Shown here in pieces: positions 6,859-14,766 of a stretch of 31,216 nt of DNA (positions are counted from its first letter, which is position 1; every line of letters starts with the position of its first letter). Both the position numbers and the translations under genes were made by a program. The stretch is from an uncultured Erysipelotrichaceae bacterium (GTDB lineage: Bacteria > Bacillota_I > Bacilli_A > Erysipelotrichales > Erysipelotrichaceae), in NCBI GenBank assembly GCA_902782955.1, contig CACZPD010000095.1:1-31216 (forward strand). The letters run 5' to 3'. The notes under the pieces are model-generated. The model was not told the origin of the DNA. It saw only the letters and a program-made list of their open reading frames with translations, and searched no databases.

Positions 6859-7270
6859 ACGTTTATCCGCTTATGAATATATTGATTTTCTCAGGCATAC
6901 GGATCTGGGATCCCAGTATCCGGCTGAAAGATTTGAAGAGAGGATCACAAAATTATTAAAAAACGCTTCCATATCACTGACCGCCCGGGATGAGAACGGG
7001 ACCCTTGCCGGCGTACTGCTTGGCCTGACGGATTTTGCCTACTGGCTGTACATCACCGATCTGGGAGTGGCAAAAGATCATGAACGGCAGGGTATCGGCA
7101 GAAACCTCATGCATATGGCACTTGAGACTGCAGGCGGTGAAAAGGATATCACGGTTTATCTGACCGCAAACGAAAAAGCAATTCCTTTCTATGAAAAACT
7201 CGGCATGATAAAAGCCGGAGATGTCATGCAGTACAGCAATACCGAATGGACTGCCTTTACTGTCCGCTGA
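6839..7270 (+). CDS. GNAT family N-acetyltransferase (paired with radical SAM gene)
   Basis: A 143-residue GNAT. Acetyl-CoA motif A reads 'LGVAKDHERQGIGRNLMHMA' (R-Q-G-I-G), followed by 'YLTANEKAIPFYEKLGM', the usual motif B. A strand 'YWLYITDLGV' precedes motif A. ATG 6839 is preferred over the in-frame TTG at 6800 because a GGAG about 8 nt upstream fits it and the family homology begins there. The gene starts inside the end of the radical SAM gene (20-nt overlap), a strong sign of co-translation and perhaps of a shared pathway in which one enzyme's product is acetylated. The acceptor is unknown. Confidence 0.87.
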   Translation: MIRYSNERLSAYEYIDFLRHTDLGSQYPAERFEERITKLLKNASISLTARDENGTLAGVLLGLTDFAYWLYITDLGVAKDHERQGIGRNLMHMALETAGGEKDITVYLTANEKAIPFYEKLGMIKAGDVMQYSNTEWTAFTVR

Positions 7271-7309
7271 AAGAATCACGCATTTGGAAATACAGGAAAG
7301 AAACAGATT

Positions 7310-8362
7310 ATGACAGCGATCGAAAAGGAAATATTCAAGAGAAAGAGGATCCGGAATGAACTGCTTGCAGCATATGGTTTCCATGAGGACGGCAGCGGTT
7401 TTGTTTATTCTGAAAGTATGATGGATGGTTCATTCACCGCAGAGATCAGGATCGATGCGGACGGCGGCATCTCCGGGAAAGTGATCGACGCAGAAACCGG
7501 AGAGGAATATACCAATTACCGCACCGGAAATACTGCCGGTTCCTTTTCCGGCAAAGTCCGGGAAGAATACACAGGCATACTGGAGGATATAGCGGAAAAA
7601 TGCTGCACAAAAGAATCCTTTATTTTTCCGCAGAGCAACCGGATCGCGGAAGAGATCGGACGCAGATACGGTGTCCTTCCGGAATTTCTCTGGTCACGGT
7701 TTCCCGGTTACGGGGTCTTCCGGAATGAGGCAGGCGGTAAATGGTTCGGCATCATCATGAATATCGGAAAAGAAAAACTGATTCCTGATGAAAACGGTGA
7801 AATCGAGGTGCTGAATATCAAACTGGACAAACAGGTTCCTTCTTATCTGCGGAAAGAGCATATATACCCTTCCTGGCACCTCAGCAAAAAGAACTGGGTC
7901 ACCGTTATCCTGGATGACAGTCTGGAAGATGAAGAAATACTGAAACTTGTTGATATCAGCTATCAGAATGCCTCTGCCGTCGGTGAATGGATCATCCCGG
8001 CGAACCCGAAATATTATGATGTCGTCAATGCGTTCAACGATACCGATACGATCCTGTGGAAACAGTCTTCGAATATACATCCGGGAGATATCGTCTACCT
8101 GTATGTAGCGGTCCCGTATTCCGCTGTCCTTTTTGCCTGCGAAGTAACGGAAACCGATATTTCTTATTCCTTCAGGAATGAGAATGTCTCCATGAAAAAA
8201 GTCATGCGGATCCGTCTGCTGCATCGTTATGACAAAGACAGATTTACATTTGCGGTTCTCGGTACATACGGTATCAATGCTGTACGCGGTCCGCGCAGAA
8301 TACCGGAAAAACTGAGCATCGACCTGAAAGCGGAATACACAGAAAAACAAATTAAAAACTGA
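7310..8362 (+). CDS. YjbR/MmcQ-domain protein fused to an EVE/PUA-like domain
   Basis: A 350-residue protein. Residues 1-100 form a YjbR N-terminal extension ('FHEDGSGFVYSESMMDGSFT'). Residues ~110-218 are the MmcQ/YjbR CyaY-like fold ('PEFLWSRFPGYGVFRNE', 'KWFGIIMNIGKEKL', 'HLSKKNWVTVILDDSLEDEE'). Residues ~225-345 look like an EVE/ASCH-type PUA-like domain ('WIIPANPKYYDVVNAF', 'ILWKQSSNIHPGDIVYLYV', 'ACEVTETDI'). YjbR folds bind DNA in some members, and EVE domains bind modified bases in DNA or RNA. Both statements are family knowledge, not shown here. AGGAAAG at 7294-7300 is the ribosome site. It is the third gene of the 5818-8362 unit and is followed at once by a terminator. Confidence 0.87.
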   Translation: MTAIEKEIFKRKRIRNELLAAYGFHEDGSGFVYSESMMDGSFTAEIRIDADGGISGKVIDAETGEEYTNYRTGNTAGSFSGKVREEYTGILEDIAEKCCTKESFIFPQSNRIAEEIGRRYGVLPEFLWSRFPGYGVFRNEAGGKWFGIIMNIGKEKLIPDENGEIEVLNIKLDKQVPSYLRKEHIYPSWHLSKKNWVTVILDDSLEDEEILKLVDISYQNASAVGEWIIPANPKYYDVVNAFNDTDTILWKQSSNIHPGDIVYLYVAVPYSAVLFACEVTETDISYSFRNENVSMKKVMRIRLLHRYDKDRFTFAVLGTYGINAVRGPRRIPEKLSIDLKAEYTEKQIKN

Positions 8363-8382
8363 AGCCGGAAAGCTTCAGTTTT
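8355..8382. terminator. Bidirectional terminator between YjbR-EVE and glycerate kinase genes
   Basis: AAAACTGAAGC (8355-8365) pairs perfectly with GCTTCAGTTTT (8372-8382) around a 6-nt loop. A-rich and T-rich flanks allow it to stop transcription from both sides. It overlaps the last codons of the YjbR-EVE gene and lies 10 nt beyond the end of the glycerate kinase gene. Confidence 0.85.
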
Positions 8383-8392
8383 CATTTAGCTT

Positions 8393-9535
8393 TTATTTTG
8401 CCATATCCATGCCGGTTTTCACAAACCGGAACATGCGGACAGCGCCTTCATAATACAATTCTTCAGCACGTTCAATCGCTTCTTCAATCGGCATAGGTCC
8501 GTTGACCGTTGTCATTAAAGAACAGACACCGTGTTTACAGATATCCATTGCATCCTTGCCTAATCCTCCGGATAAGCCAAGTACCGGAACACCTTTCGCT
8601 TTCGCATGCTCTCCGACGCCCTGCATAACTTTGCCGAAGCAGCTCTGCCAGTCTGTTCTTCCTTCGCCTGTCACAACAAGATCAACACCTTCCAAACGTT
8701 CATCGAAATGGATCAGATCAAGTACTGTTTCAATACCGGATTTCATATCTCCTTTGAGATAGACCTTTAATGCAGCTCCCAGTCCGCCGGCAGCACCTGC
8801 ACCCTGTATCGTATCGCAGTCAATACCGAAAGTGTTTTTAATGACATCACGGTAATTGCACATGCCTTTTTCCAGTTCTGTCTGCATTTCCTTGGAAGCA
8901 CCCTTCTGTGCGCCGAATGTCCAGGTCGCACCCTTTGGACCGCAAAGCGGGTTGGTTACATCGCACATAACGGTAATTTTCGTATCTGCAATCCGTTTAT
9001 CCAAACCGGATACGTCAATCGCTGCAACATTAATCAGATCTCTTCCGAATCCTTCCAGTTCCTTACCGTCTGCATCCAGGAATTTTACACCGAGGGCTCT
9101 CGCACAGCCCATTCCGCCGTCATTTGTAGCAGATCCGCCGATCGCGATGGAGATATCCCGATATCCTCTTTCCAGGGCATCAAGAATCAGCTGGCCTGTA
9201 CCGTAAGTTGTGGTATTCATCGGATTACGTTCTGCTCTTTCGATCAAAGGCAATCCGGAAGCAGATGCCATTTCAATAACGGCATTTTCTCCGTTGAATA
9301 CACCATAGTGCGCCTGCACCGGTGCCATCAAAGGTCCGTATACCGTACATGTAACAATTTCACCATTCTCTGCAGCAATGACTGCATCCACGGTACCTTC
9401 ACCGCCGTCCGCGACCGGAACGCTGGAAGTCTCACATTCACCGAAAACTTCTTCAGCAGCTTTCTTCAGCAGTTCCGCAGTTTTCTCGCTGCTGAGGCTT
9501 CCTTTGAATGAATCTGACGCAAACAATAATTTCAT
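8393..9535 (-). CDS. glxK: Glycerate kinase (GarK/GlxK family)
   Basis: A 380-residue kinase of the bacterial glycerate kinase family, with the family length. Recognisable blocks are the N-terminal 'LLFASDSFKGSLSS', 'VPVADGGEGTVDA', 'IEMASASGLPLI', 'IAIGGSATNDGGMG', 'GAGAAGGLGAAL' and 'VVTGEGRTDWQS'. The enzyme phosphorylates D-glycerate with ATP; GarK/GlxK-type members give 2-phosphoglycerate, which enters lower glycolysis. It lies 11 nt downstream of the GntP-type permease gene on the same strand, so uptake and phosphorylation of glycerate form a two-gene operon. A GGTGA about 5 nt before the ATG serves as ribosome site. It is terminated by the hairpin at 8355-8382. Confidence 0.95.
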   Translation of the reverse strand: MKLLFASDSFKGSLSSEKTAELLKKAAEEVFGECETSSVPVADGGEGTVDAVIAAENGEIVTCTVYGPLMAPVQAHYGVFNGENAVIEMASASGLPLIERAERNPMNTTTYGTGQLILDALERGYRDISIAIGGSATNDGGMGCARALGVKFLDADGKELEGFGRDLINVAAIDVSGLDKRIADTKITVMCDVTNPLCGPKGATWTFGAQKGASKEMQTELEKGMCNYRDVIKNTFGIDCDTIQGAGAAGGLGAALKVYLKGDMKSGIETVLDLIHFDERLEGVDLVVTGEGRTDWQSCFGKVMQGVGEHAKAKGVPVLGLSGGLGKDAMDICKHGVCSLMTTVNGPMPIEEAIERAEELYYEGAVRMFRFVKTGMDMAK

Positions 9536-9546
9536 ATATTCACCGA

Positions 9547-10938
9547 TCAGTGGAAAATCAGGCTCAGCAGAGCGATTTCAAGAATAGCTGCAACACCCAT
9601 AACGAGCGTGTTGGCAGTCTGTGTCTTATAGCCGCGGTCAGGCGACATTGCACCGAAGTTGGTAACGACCCAGAAATAGGAATCGTTCGCATGAGATACT
9701 GTCATAGCACCGGCACCGATTGCCATGCAGACCAGGGTAATTCTGATCGGCGTTGCGAATCCGAGTACCGGAAGAAGCGGTGCAACAATACCCGCTGTCG
9801 TCGTCAGGGCAACTGTAGAGGAACCCTGTGCGGACTTCAGGATCGCGGAGAGCAGGAACGGGAAGAAGATTCCCATAGCGGAAAGTACAGTTGCGTGTGA
9901 AGAAATATAGTTTACCATGTCTGATGCGGCAATGACTTTTCCGAGAACGCCGCCCGCTGCTGTAACGAACAGGATCGGGCCGACTGTTTTCAGGGTATCA
10001 TCCGTGATCTTGTAGAAATCAGACATTTTGCCGGCCTGGTAAAGCTGGAATGCCGCGAAACCGGTACCGACTGCCAGCGCGATGATCGGTGTTCCGAGGA
10101 ATGTGATCAGGGCTGCAAAATCGCCTTTCATGCCTGCCATGGAAACGATGGAAGACAGCGCCATCAGGATGATCGGGACAATGATCGGAGCAAGAGCGGA
10201 AAAACCATTCGGCAGTTTGCCGTATTCAGCAACGAGCTCTTCATATGTCTTGACAACTTCTTCAGAATTCAGTTCATCATCTGCCTTGACCTTTTTGCCG
10301 ATGAATTTAGCGTAGAAGAGACCGGCAGCGAGCGGGAAAATCGAGCAGACAACACCCATTAACATGACCAGGAGCAGGCTGTCGCCGATTCCCAGTGTGG
10401 AAGCAGCTGCGATCGGACCCGGTGTCGGCGGAATGAATACATGGGAAATGTACAGACCGGACGCAAGACCGACCGTCATCGCAACAGAAGATTCTCCCGT
10501 GCGGCGGACAAGCGCTTTGCGGATCGGGTTCAGAATAACGAAGCCGGAATCGCAGAATACAGGAATGGAAACGACCCAGCCCATGAGCTCCATAGCGAGT
10601 ACAGGATTCTTCTGACCGACCACTTTGATCACGAGATCAGCCAGTGTCAGCGCTGCACCGGTAGCTTCCAGAATACTGCCGATCAGGGCACCGAGAATGA
10701 TAACGATACCAATGCTTGAGAATGTACCGGAGAAGCCTGCGCCGATTACATTGGCGAGACCGCTGATCTTGGTACCGTCCTCAAGGACGCGGTCAGTGAT
10801 TGGAATGCCTGCGAGCAGTCCGAGGACAACTGATATCAGCATGATCGAAATAAACGGATGGATCTTGAATTTCGAAATCATGATGATCATCAGTACAACC
10901 GCTAGAATAAAAATAATGATTAATGGTAAACCTGTCAT
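9547..10938 (-). CDS. GntP family permease (likely glycerate/gluconate:H+ symporter)
   Basis: A 463-residue polytopic membrane protein with roughly 12 or more hydrophobic segments and the expected GntP length. Family signatures are 'CDSGFVILNPIRKALVRRTG', 'HVFIPPTPGPIAAASTLG', and near the end 'SHANDSYFWVVTNFG' with 'MSPDRGYKTQT'. GntP proteins import gluconate and related sugar acids with protons. Because the only partner in the operon is a glycerate kinase, D-glycerate is the likeliest substrate (inference). A GGGGG Shine-Dalgarno ('AAGGGGGTCATAAT') precedes the ATG. The promoter region at 10939-11040 probably drives both genes. Confidence 0.93.
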   Translation of the reverse strand: MTGLPLIIIFILAVVLMIIMISKFKIHPFISIMLISVVLGLLAGIPITDRVLEDGTKISGLANVIGAGFSGTFSSIGIVIILGALIGSILEATGAALTLADLVIKVVGQKNPVLAMELMGWVVSIPVFCDSGFVILNPIRKALVRRTGESSVAMTVGLASGLYISHVFIPPTPGPIAAASTLGIGDSLLLVMLMGVVCSIFPLAAGLFYAKFIGKKVKADDELNSEEVVKTYEELVAEYGKLPNGFSALAPIIVPIILMALSSIVSMAGMKGDFAALITFLGTPIIALAVGTGFAAFQLYQAGKMSDFYKITDDTLKTVGPILFVTAAGGVLGKVIAASDMVNYISSHATVLSAMGIFFPFLLSAILKSAQGSSTVALTTTAGIVAPLLPVLGFATPIRITLVCMAIGAGAMTVSHANDSYFWVVTNFGAMSPDRGYKTQTANTLVMGVAAILEIALLSLIFH

Positions 10939-10967
10939 ATTATGACCCCCTTAAAACTGTTAACTAA

Positions 10968-11001
10968 ATCATATCACCAAACGGAAACGATTTGTGACAC
11001 A
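10968..11001 (-). promoter_or_regulatory. Promoter and possible operator of the gntP-like/glycerate kinase operon
   Basis: On the minus strand, the extended -10 TGATATGAT lies at 10968-10976, about 30 nt before the permease start; no good -35 is seen. Just upstream is a CGGAAACGATTTGT stretch (10982-10995) that matches the core, but not the ends, of a catabolite-response element. It is followed by the small palindrome TGTG-A-CACA (10993-11001). Carbon-source control is plausible but unproven. Confidence 0.4.
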
Positions 11002-11084
11002 GATCGCCATATGTCTGAATTAAGAACAAAGTTTTTCCCTATACATGCGTGCAGATGAACATCCGGCTGATTCTGTATAAAAAA

Positions 11085-11106
11085 AGTACAGGATATTTCC
11101 TGTACT
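11085..11106 (-). terminator. Intrinsic terminator of the hydratase gene
   Basis: Read on the minus strand, AGTACAGGA pairs with TCCTGTACT (9 bp, loop of 4) and is followed by a run of seven T. It lies 7 nt beyond the hydratase stop, so the hydratase and the glycerate operon are separate transcripts. Confidence 0.88.
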
Positions 11107-11112
11107 CTCATC

Positions 11113-13368
11113 TCAATGATTCCGGTAGTAATTGATCAGACAGCCGTCCATGATGATCTGACGTTCATCTTCTGTCAGGTCACCGAGTGAAACCGTGAAC
11201 TGCTTTACAGTACCGTCCGCTTTGACAGCATATACGGTCATTTCCCCGATGCACTGTTTTACCGCTTCGCGTACGCCGGGAACGAATACATAATCACCGC
11301 ATGCAAAAGCATCTGCTTCATCTGTCACAAACGGTACCATGCCCCAGTTGATACAGTTGGAGCGGTAGCGTTTTGTGGCGTATGATCCGGCGAAATTGGC
11401 CGCGCCGCCGAGAACCCTCTGGCAGGAAGCTGCCTGTTCCCTGGCACTGCCGTCACCCGGGCAGTTCGCGTAGATCGCCGAGCCGATATTTGTCCCGTTT
11501 CTGTCAACGCTTAAGCCGGTCTTTTCGAGCGCATCGTAAACACGGCTGATCTCATCCGGCAGTCCCCTGCCTGCACGGCGGTCACGTTCAATCACACGGA
11601 TGACCTTGGCACGAGGCACATAATCCGGATCCCGTCTCGACAGTGTAAACTCGCTCAGCCGTTCCGGATTGGAACGGAAAGAGGACGTTTCACCGGAAGG
11701 AATCAGTTCATCCGTCGTGGTTACCGGATCGGTAATATAGGAACAGATCCTGACAAGGAGGTCATCCGACAATGCGGGCATTTCCGGCCAGTCCTTGATG
11801 TTCGGGCCGAACTTCAGTTCAAATGCCGGATCCGGGTTTGACCATCCGTTGTAAATACGTTTTTCATAGATGCCGCTGTCAAACTCATAGGCAGGTTCTG
11901 TATATTCTATTTCAATGTCCGTAGCGGCAGTGAGGATACCGCCGTTGGCTGCTGTCGCGGCTATAGATCTCGCGTCCATCAGCGCTACGGCAGCGAGCTG
12001 TCCTTCCGCCGGCTTGGAACCTTCGCGGTTTGGGAAATTCCTGGTCGTATGACGGATGGAGAATTCGCCGTTGGCCGGTGTATCACCGGCGCCGAAACAC
12101 GGTCCGCAGAAGCACTCGCGCATGATCACGCCGGCAGAGATCAGATCCTTCATCATGCCGTTTCCCGCCAAAGCAGATAATACCGGCATGGAACCCGGAT
12201 AGACACTCAGTGAGAAAACACCGTTTCCGCAGCTCTTACCGCGCAGGATATCCGCAGCTGCGCAGATGTTGTCAAATGTACCGCCTGAACATCCGGCGAT
12301 CTCGCCCTGGTCCACATGGATCCTGCCGTCGATCAGTTTGGAAGAAAGATCGATCCTGACATTTTGAAAACGCCCATTGACGCTTTCTTCTGTCTGGCGC
12401 AGTATTTCTGCTGCGTTTTCCTGCAGTTCATGTATGGTATAAACATTTGACGGATGCATGGGCATTGCGATCATGCATTCGATCTTGCTGAGATCGATTT
12501 CTATACAGCCGTCATACCATGCATATTGAGCGGGTTCCAGTTTTCTGTATGCTTCCGGACGTCCGTGCAGCGCAAAGTACTGTTTTGTCTTTTCATCTGT
12601 AACCCATACCGATGACCAGCAGGTCGTTTCAGTCGTCATGACATCAATGGCATTGCGGTATTCCACCGGGAGATCCTTAATACCCGGGCCGACAAATTCC
12701 ATGACTTTGTTTTTAACATAGCCATTTTCGTAAACAGCACCGATAATTGCGAGCGCAACATCCTGCGGCCCGATACCGGCTCTTGGCTTTCCTTTAAGAT
12801 AAACAGCAATCACACCCGGTCTCTTAAAATCATAGGTTCTTCTGACCAGCTGTTTGGCAAGCTCCCCGCCGCCTTCCCCGACGCCGAGCGTACCGAGGGC
12901 GCCGTAACGCGTATGGGAATCCGATCCGAGGATCATCCTTCCGCATCCGGCCATCATCTCACGGTTATAGGAATGGATATTCGCAAGATTTGTCGGGACA
13001 TAGATCCCCCCGTATTTATGTGCGGCTGAAAGCGCGAATTTATGATCGTCTTCATTGATCGTTCCGCCGACAGCGCAAAGTGAATTGTGGCAGTTTGTCA
13101 GCGCATATGGCACAGGGAATTCCGTCATGCCGGAAGCGCGTGCCGTCTGTATAATGCCGACGTAAGTAATATCATGTGAAGTCAGGGAATCAAATCTGAG
13201 TTTCAGCTGATCCATATCTCCTGATGTATTGTGAGATTCCAGAATACGATAGGCTATTGTTCCCTTTTCAGCTTCTTCTTTTGTGATGCCTGCAGGCAGC
13301 GCTGCAGGATCCTCGATGATGGTGTTCCCATCCAGAAGGAATATTCCGTTTTCGTACAGTTTAATCAT
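11113..13368 (-). CDS. Aconitase-superfamily hydratase (YbhJ-like)
   Basis: A 751-residue protein of the aconitase superfamily, similar in layout to the family annotated simply as 'hydratase' (E. coli YbhJ group). The three [4Fe-4S] ligands are visible as Cys360 (in 'GCSGGTFDN') and Cys421/Cys424 (in 'CFCGPCFGAGD'). 'GSDSHTRYGALGTLG' at ~148-162 and 'TRNFPNREGSKP' at ~442-453 correspond to aconitase core motifs. The swivel-domain 'GDGSAREQAA' (638-647) replaces the aconitase S-R-E-H motif. The enzyme probably does a (de)hydration of a carboxylic acid that is not citrate; the substrate is unknown. GGAG about 6 nt before the ATG is the ribosome site. The adjacent glycerate genes may hint at a shared sugar-acid theme. 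Confidence 0.88.
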   Translation of the reverse strand: MIKLYENGIFLLDGNTIIEDPAALPAGITKEEAEKGTIAYRILESHNTSGDMDQLKLRFDSLTSHDITYVGIIQTARASGMTEFPVPYALTNCHNSLCAVGGTINEDDHKFALSAAHKYGGIYVPTNLANIHSYNREMMAGCGRMILGSDSHTRYGALGTLGVGEGGGELAKQLVRRTYDFKRPGVIAVYLKGKPRAGIGPQDVALAIIGAVYENGYVKNKVMEFVGPGIKDLPVEYRNAIDVMTTETTCWSSVWVTDEKTKQYFALHGRPEAYRKLEPAQYAWYDGCIEIDLSKIECMIAMPMHPSNVYTIHELQENAAEILRQTEESVNGRFQNVRIDLSSKLIDGRIHVDQGEIAGCSGGTFDNICAAADILRGKSCGNGVFSLSVYPGSMPVLSALAGNGMMKDLISAGVIMRECFCGPCFGAGDTPANGEFSIRHTTRNFPNREGSKPAEGQLAAVALMDARSIAATAANGGILTAATDIEIEYTEPAYEFDSGIYEKRIYNGWSNPDPAFELKFGPNIKDWPEMPALSDDLLVRICSYITDPVTTTDELIPSGETSSFRSNPERLSEFTLSRRDPDYVPRAKVIRVIERDRRAGRGLPDEISRVYDALEKTGLSVDRNGTNIGSAIYANCPGDGSAREQAASCQRVLGGAANFAGSYATKRYRSNCINWGMVPFVTDEADAFACGDYVFVPGVREAVKQCIGEMTVYAVKADGTVKQFTVSLGDLTEDERQIIMDGCLINYYRNH

Positions 13369-13384
13369 CGCGGGCTCCTTTTTT

Positions 13385-13397
13385 TATAATGATTATA
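13385..13397. promoter_or_regulatory. Back-to-back TATAAT palindrome in the hydratase/nucleotidyltransferase divergent region
   Basis: TATAAT-G-ATTATA is a perfect 13-bp palindrome that places a consensus -10 on each strand. On the minus strand it is 24 nt from the hydratase ATG and is the likely -10 of that gene. No strong -35 is seen. A second TATAAT on the plus strand (13465-13470) lies 21 nt before the nucleotidyltransferase start. Confidence 0.45.
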
Positions 13398-13490
13398 CTC
13401 TGATTTCCGCAGGATGAAATGTCTGTTTTCAAAGCCGGGAAGAAGACGGAACCTGAACTATGTGTATAATAGGAATATCAGGAAGATGAT

Positions 13491-14264
13491 ATGAAGCAGG
13501 AAGAAATGAATATACTGGTGCCGCAGAAGCTGCACGAGATCGAAAAAGAATACAATGTGACAGTCCTCTGGGCGGTTGAATCAGGCAGCCGTGCCTGGGG
13601 TTTTGCTTCGGAGGACAGTGATTTTGATGTACGTTTCATATACAAAAGAGAACCCTCTGCCTATCTGAAGCTGAAGGCAGACAGGGATGTGATCGAACTC
13701 CCGGTCGATGACACATGGGATGTGAACGGATGGGATCTGGACAAAACACTGAAACTCCTGAACCGTTCCAATCCGACGCTGTATGAATGGATGAATTCCC
13801 CTGTACGGTATGTTGAGACCGGATTCCGGCAGCGGATCGATCCCCTGCTGAAAACATGTTTCTCGGAAAAGAAGATGCTGTACCATTACCTGAGCACAGC
13901 GCGGCGGACGATCCATAACTTCCTGCAGAAGGATCAGGTCGTGCCCAAGAAATACTTCTATGCGCTGAGACCCCTTCTGGCCTGCAGATGGATCATGGAA
14001 AACCATACGGAACCGCCGGTGCTGTTCCGTGACCTGACGGAAACCGTTCTCCCGGATCACATGAAGCCATCCGTAGACAGACTTCTGGACCTGAAGCTGC
14101 ATGGTCCGGAGAAAATGAAGATCCCCCCTGTCGCCGAAATCGATTTCTTTCTGGAAGAAGAGATCCTGACAGCCGAAACATATCTGAATGGACTTGATGA
14201 ATCAAAAGAGTCCTCCTGGGAAAGCCTGGATAGCTTTTTCCTGCAGGAAATCGGCATGCGCTGA
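13491..14264 (+). CDS. Predicted nucleotidyltransferase (YcgL/RlaP family)
   Basis: A 257-residue protein of the DNA-polymerase-beta-like nucleotidyltransferase family PF10127 (RlaP/YcgL type). The signature G-S-R-A-W-G-F at 32-38 and the catalytic acidic pair Asp44-x-Asp46 in 'SEDSDFDVRFIY' are intact, so it is probably active. The C-terminal half is helical ('YFYALRPLLACRWIMEN'). Related enzymes are linked to RNA repair or nucleotide transfer, with phage RlaP as the named relative; the substrate here is unknown. GGAAG at 13481-13485 sits 5 nt before the ATG. TATAAT at 13465-13470 is a likely -10. The GNAT gene follows after 20 nt. Confidence 0.88.
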   Translation: MKQEEMNILVPQKLHEIEKEYNVTVLWAVESGSRAWGFASEDSDFDVRFIYKREPSAYLKLKADRDVIELPVDDTWDVNGWDLDKTLKLLNRSNPTLYEWMNSPVRYVETGFRQRIDPLLKTCFSEKKMLYHYLSTARRTIHNFLQKDQVVPKKYFYALRPLLACRWIMENHTEPPVLFRDLTETVLPDHMKPSVDRLLDLKLHGPEKMKIPPVAEIDFFLEEEILTAETYLNGLDESKESSWESLDSFFLQEIGMR

Positions 14265-14284
14265 ACAGGCATACGGAGACGGTT

Positions 14285-14749
14285 ATGGAATACAGACCAT
14301 TATGCAGGAATTATGACACCCAGCTTGCAGAACTGATCCGCACGATCCTCAGAAACCACCATCTGGATATTCCCGGGACTGCTTACTATGACAGCAGCCT
14401 GGATCATCTGTCCGAATATTATTCCCTCCCCGGCCGTGCCTATTATGTCCTGACCGATCATGAAACGGTCGTCGGCGGTATCGGTATTGCCGGATATGAA
14501 GGAGAATGCTGCGAACTGCAGAAGCTTTATCTCGCAGAATCTGTCCGCGGAAACGGCATCGGCTATGAGATGATCCGTTTTATCGAAGACACCGCAAGGC
14601 AGATGGGCTATCGGCAGATCTATCTGGAAACACATACAAACCTTCAGGCAGCGATCCATATCTACGAAAGATCCGGTTACAGACAGATCAGCAGACCGGA
14701 AAACGCGGTTCATTCAGCTATGGACCGGTTCTACCAGAAAGACCTGTGA
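14285..14749 (+). CDS. GNAT family N-acetyltransferase
   Basis: A 154-residue GNAT. 'CELQKLYLAESVRGNGIGYE' carries strand beta4 and the acetyl-CoA loop R-G-N-G-I-G (motif A), followed by 'HIYERSGYRQI' (motif B). The 'VVGGIGIAGYEG' strand and Gln-Lys-Leu-Tyr fit the subgroup of putative acetyltransferases that includes E. coli YedL-like proteins. The acceptor is unknown. GGAG at 14274-14277 sits 7 nt before the ATG. It lies between a nucleotidyltransferase and a flavoprotein gene in one apparent transcription unit. Confidence 0.88.
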   Translation: MEYRPLCRNYDTQLAELIRTILRNHHLDIPGTAYYDSSLDHLSEYYSLPGRAYYVLTDHETVVGGIGIAGYEGECCELQKLYLAESVRGNGIGYEMIRFIEDTARQMGYRQIYLETHTNLQAAIHIYERSGYRQISRPENAVHSAMDRFYQKDL

Positions 14750-14766
14750 TGCATCAGGGAGGTTTT

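Noticed and set aside
3547..13470. The identical 10-mer TGTGTATAAT before the XRE gene and before the nucleotidyltransferase gene as a shared regulatory motif
   Set aside because: It is largely a consensus -10 with a common upstream extension; two copies in 31 kb are expected of ordinary promoters.
4292..14749. Three GNAT genes (4292, 6839, 14285) as a duplicated family
   Set aside because: Their sequences share only the generic acetyl-CoA motifs; there is no sign of recent duplication.
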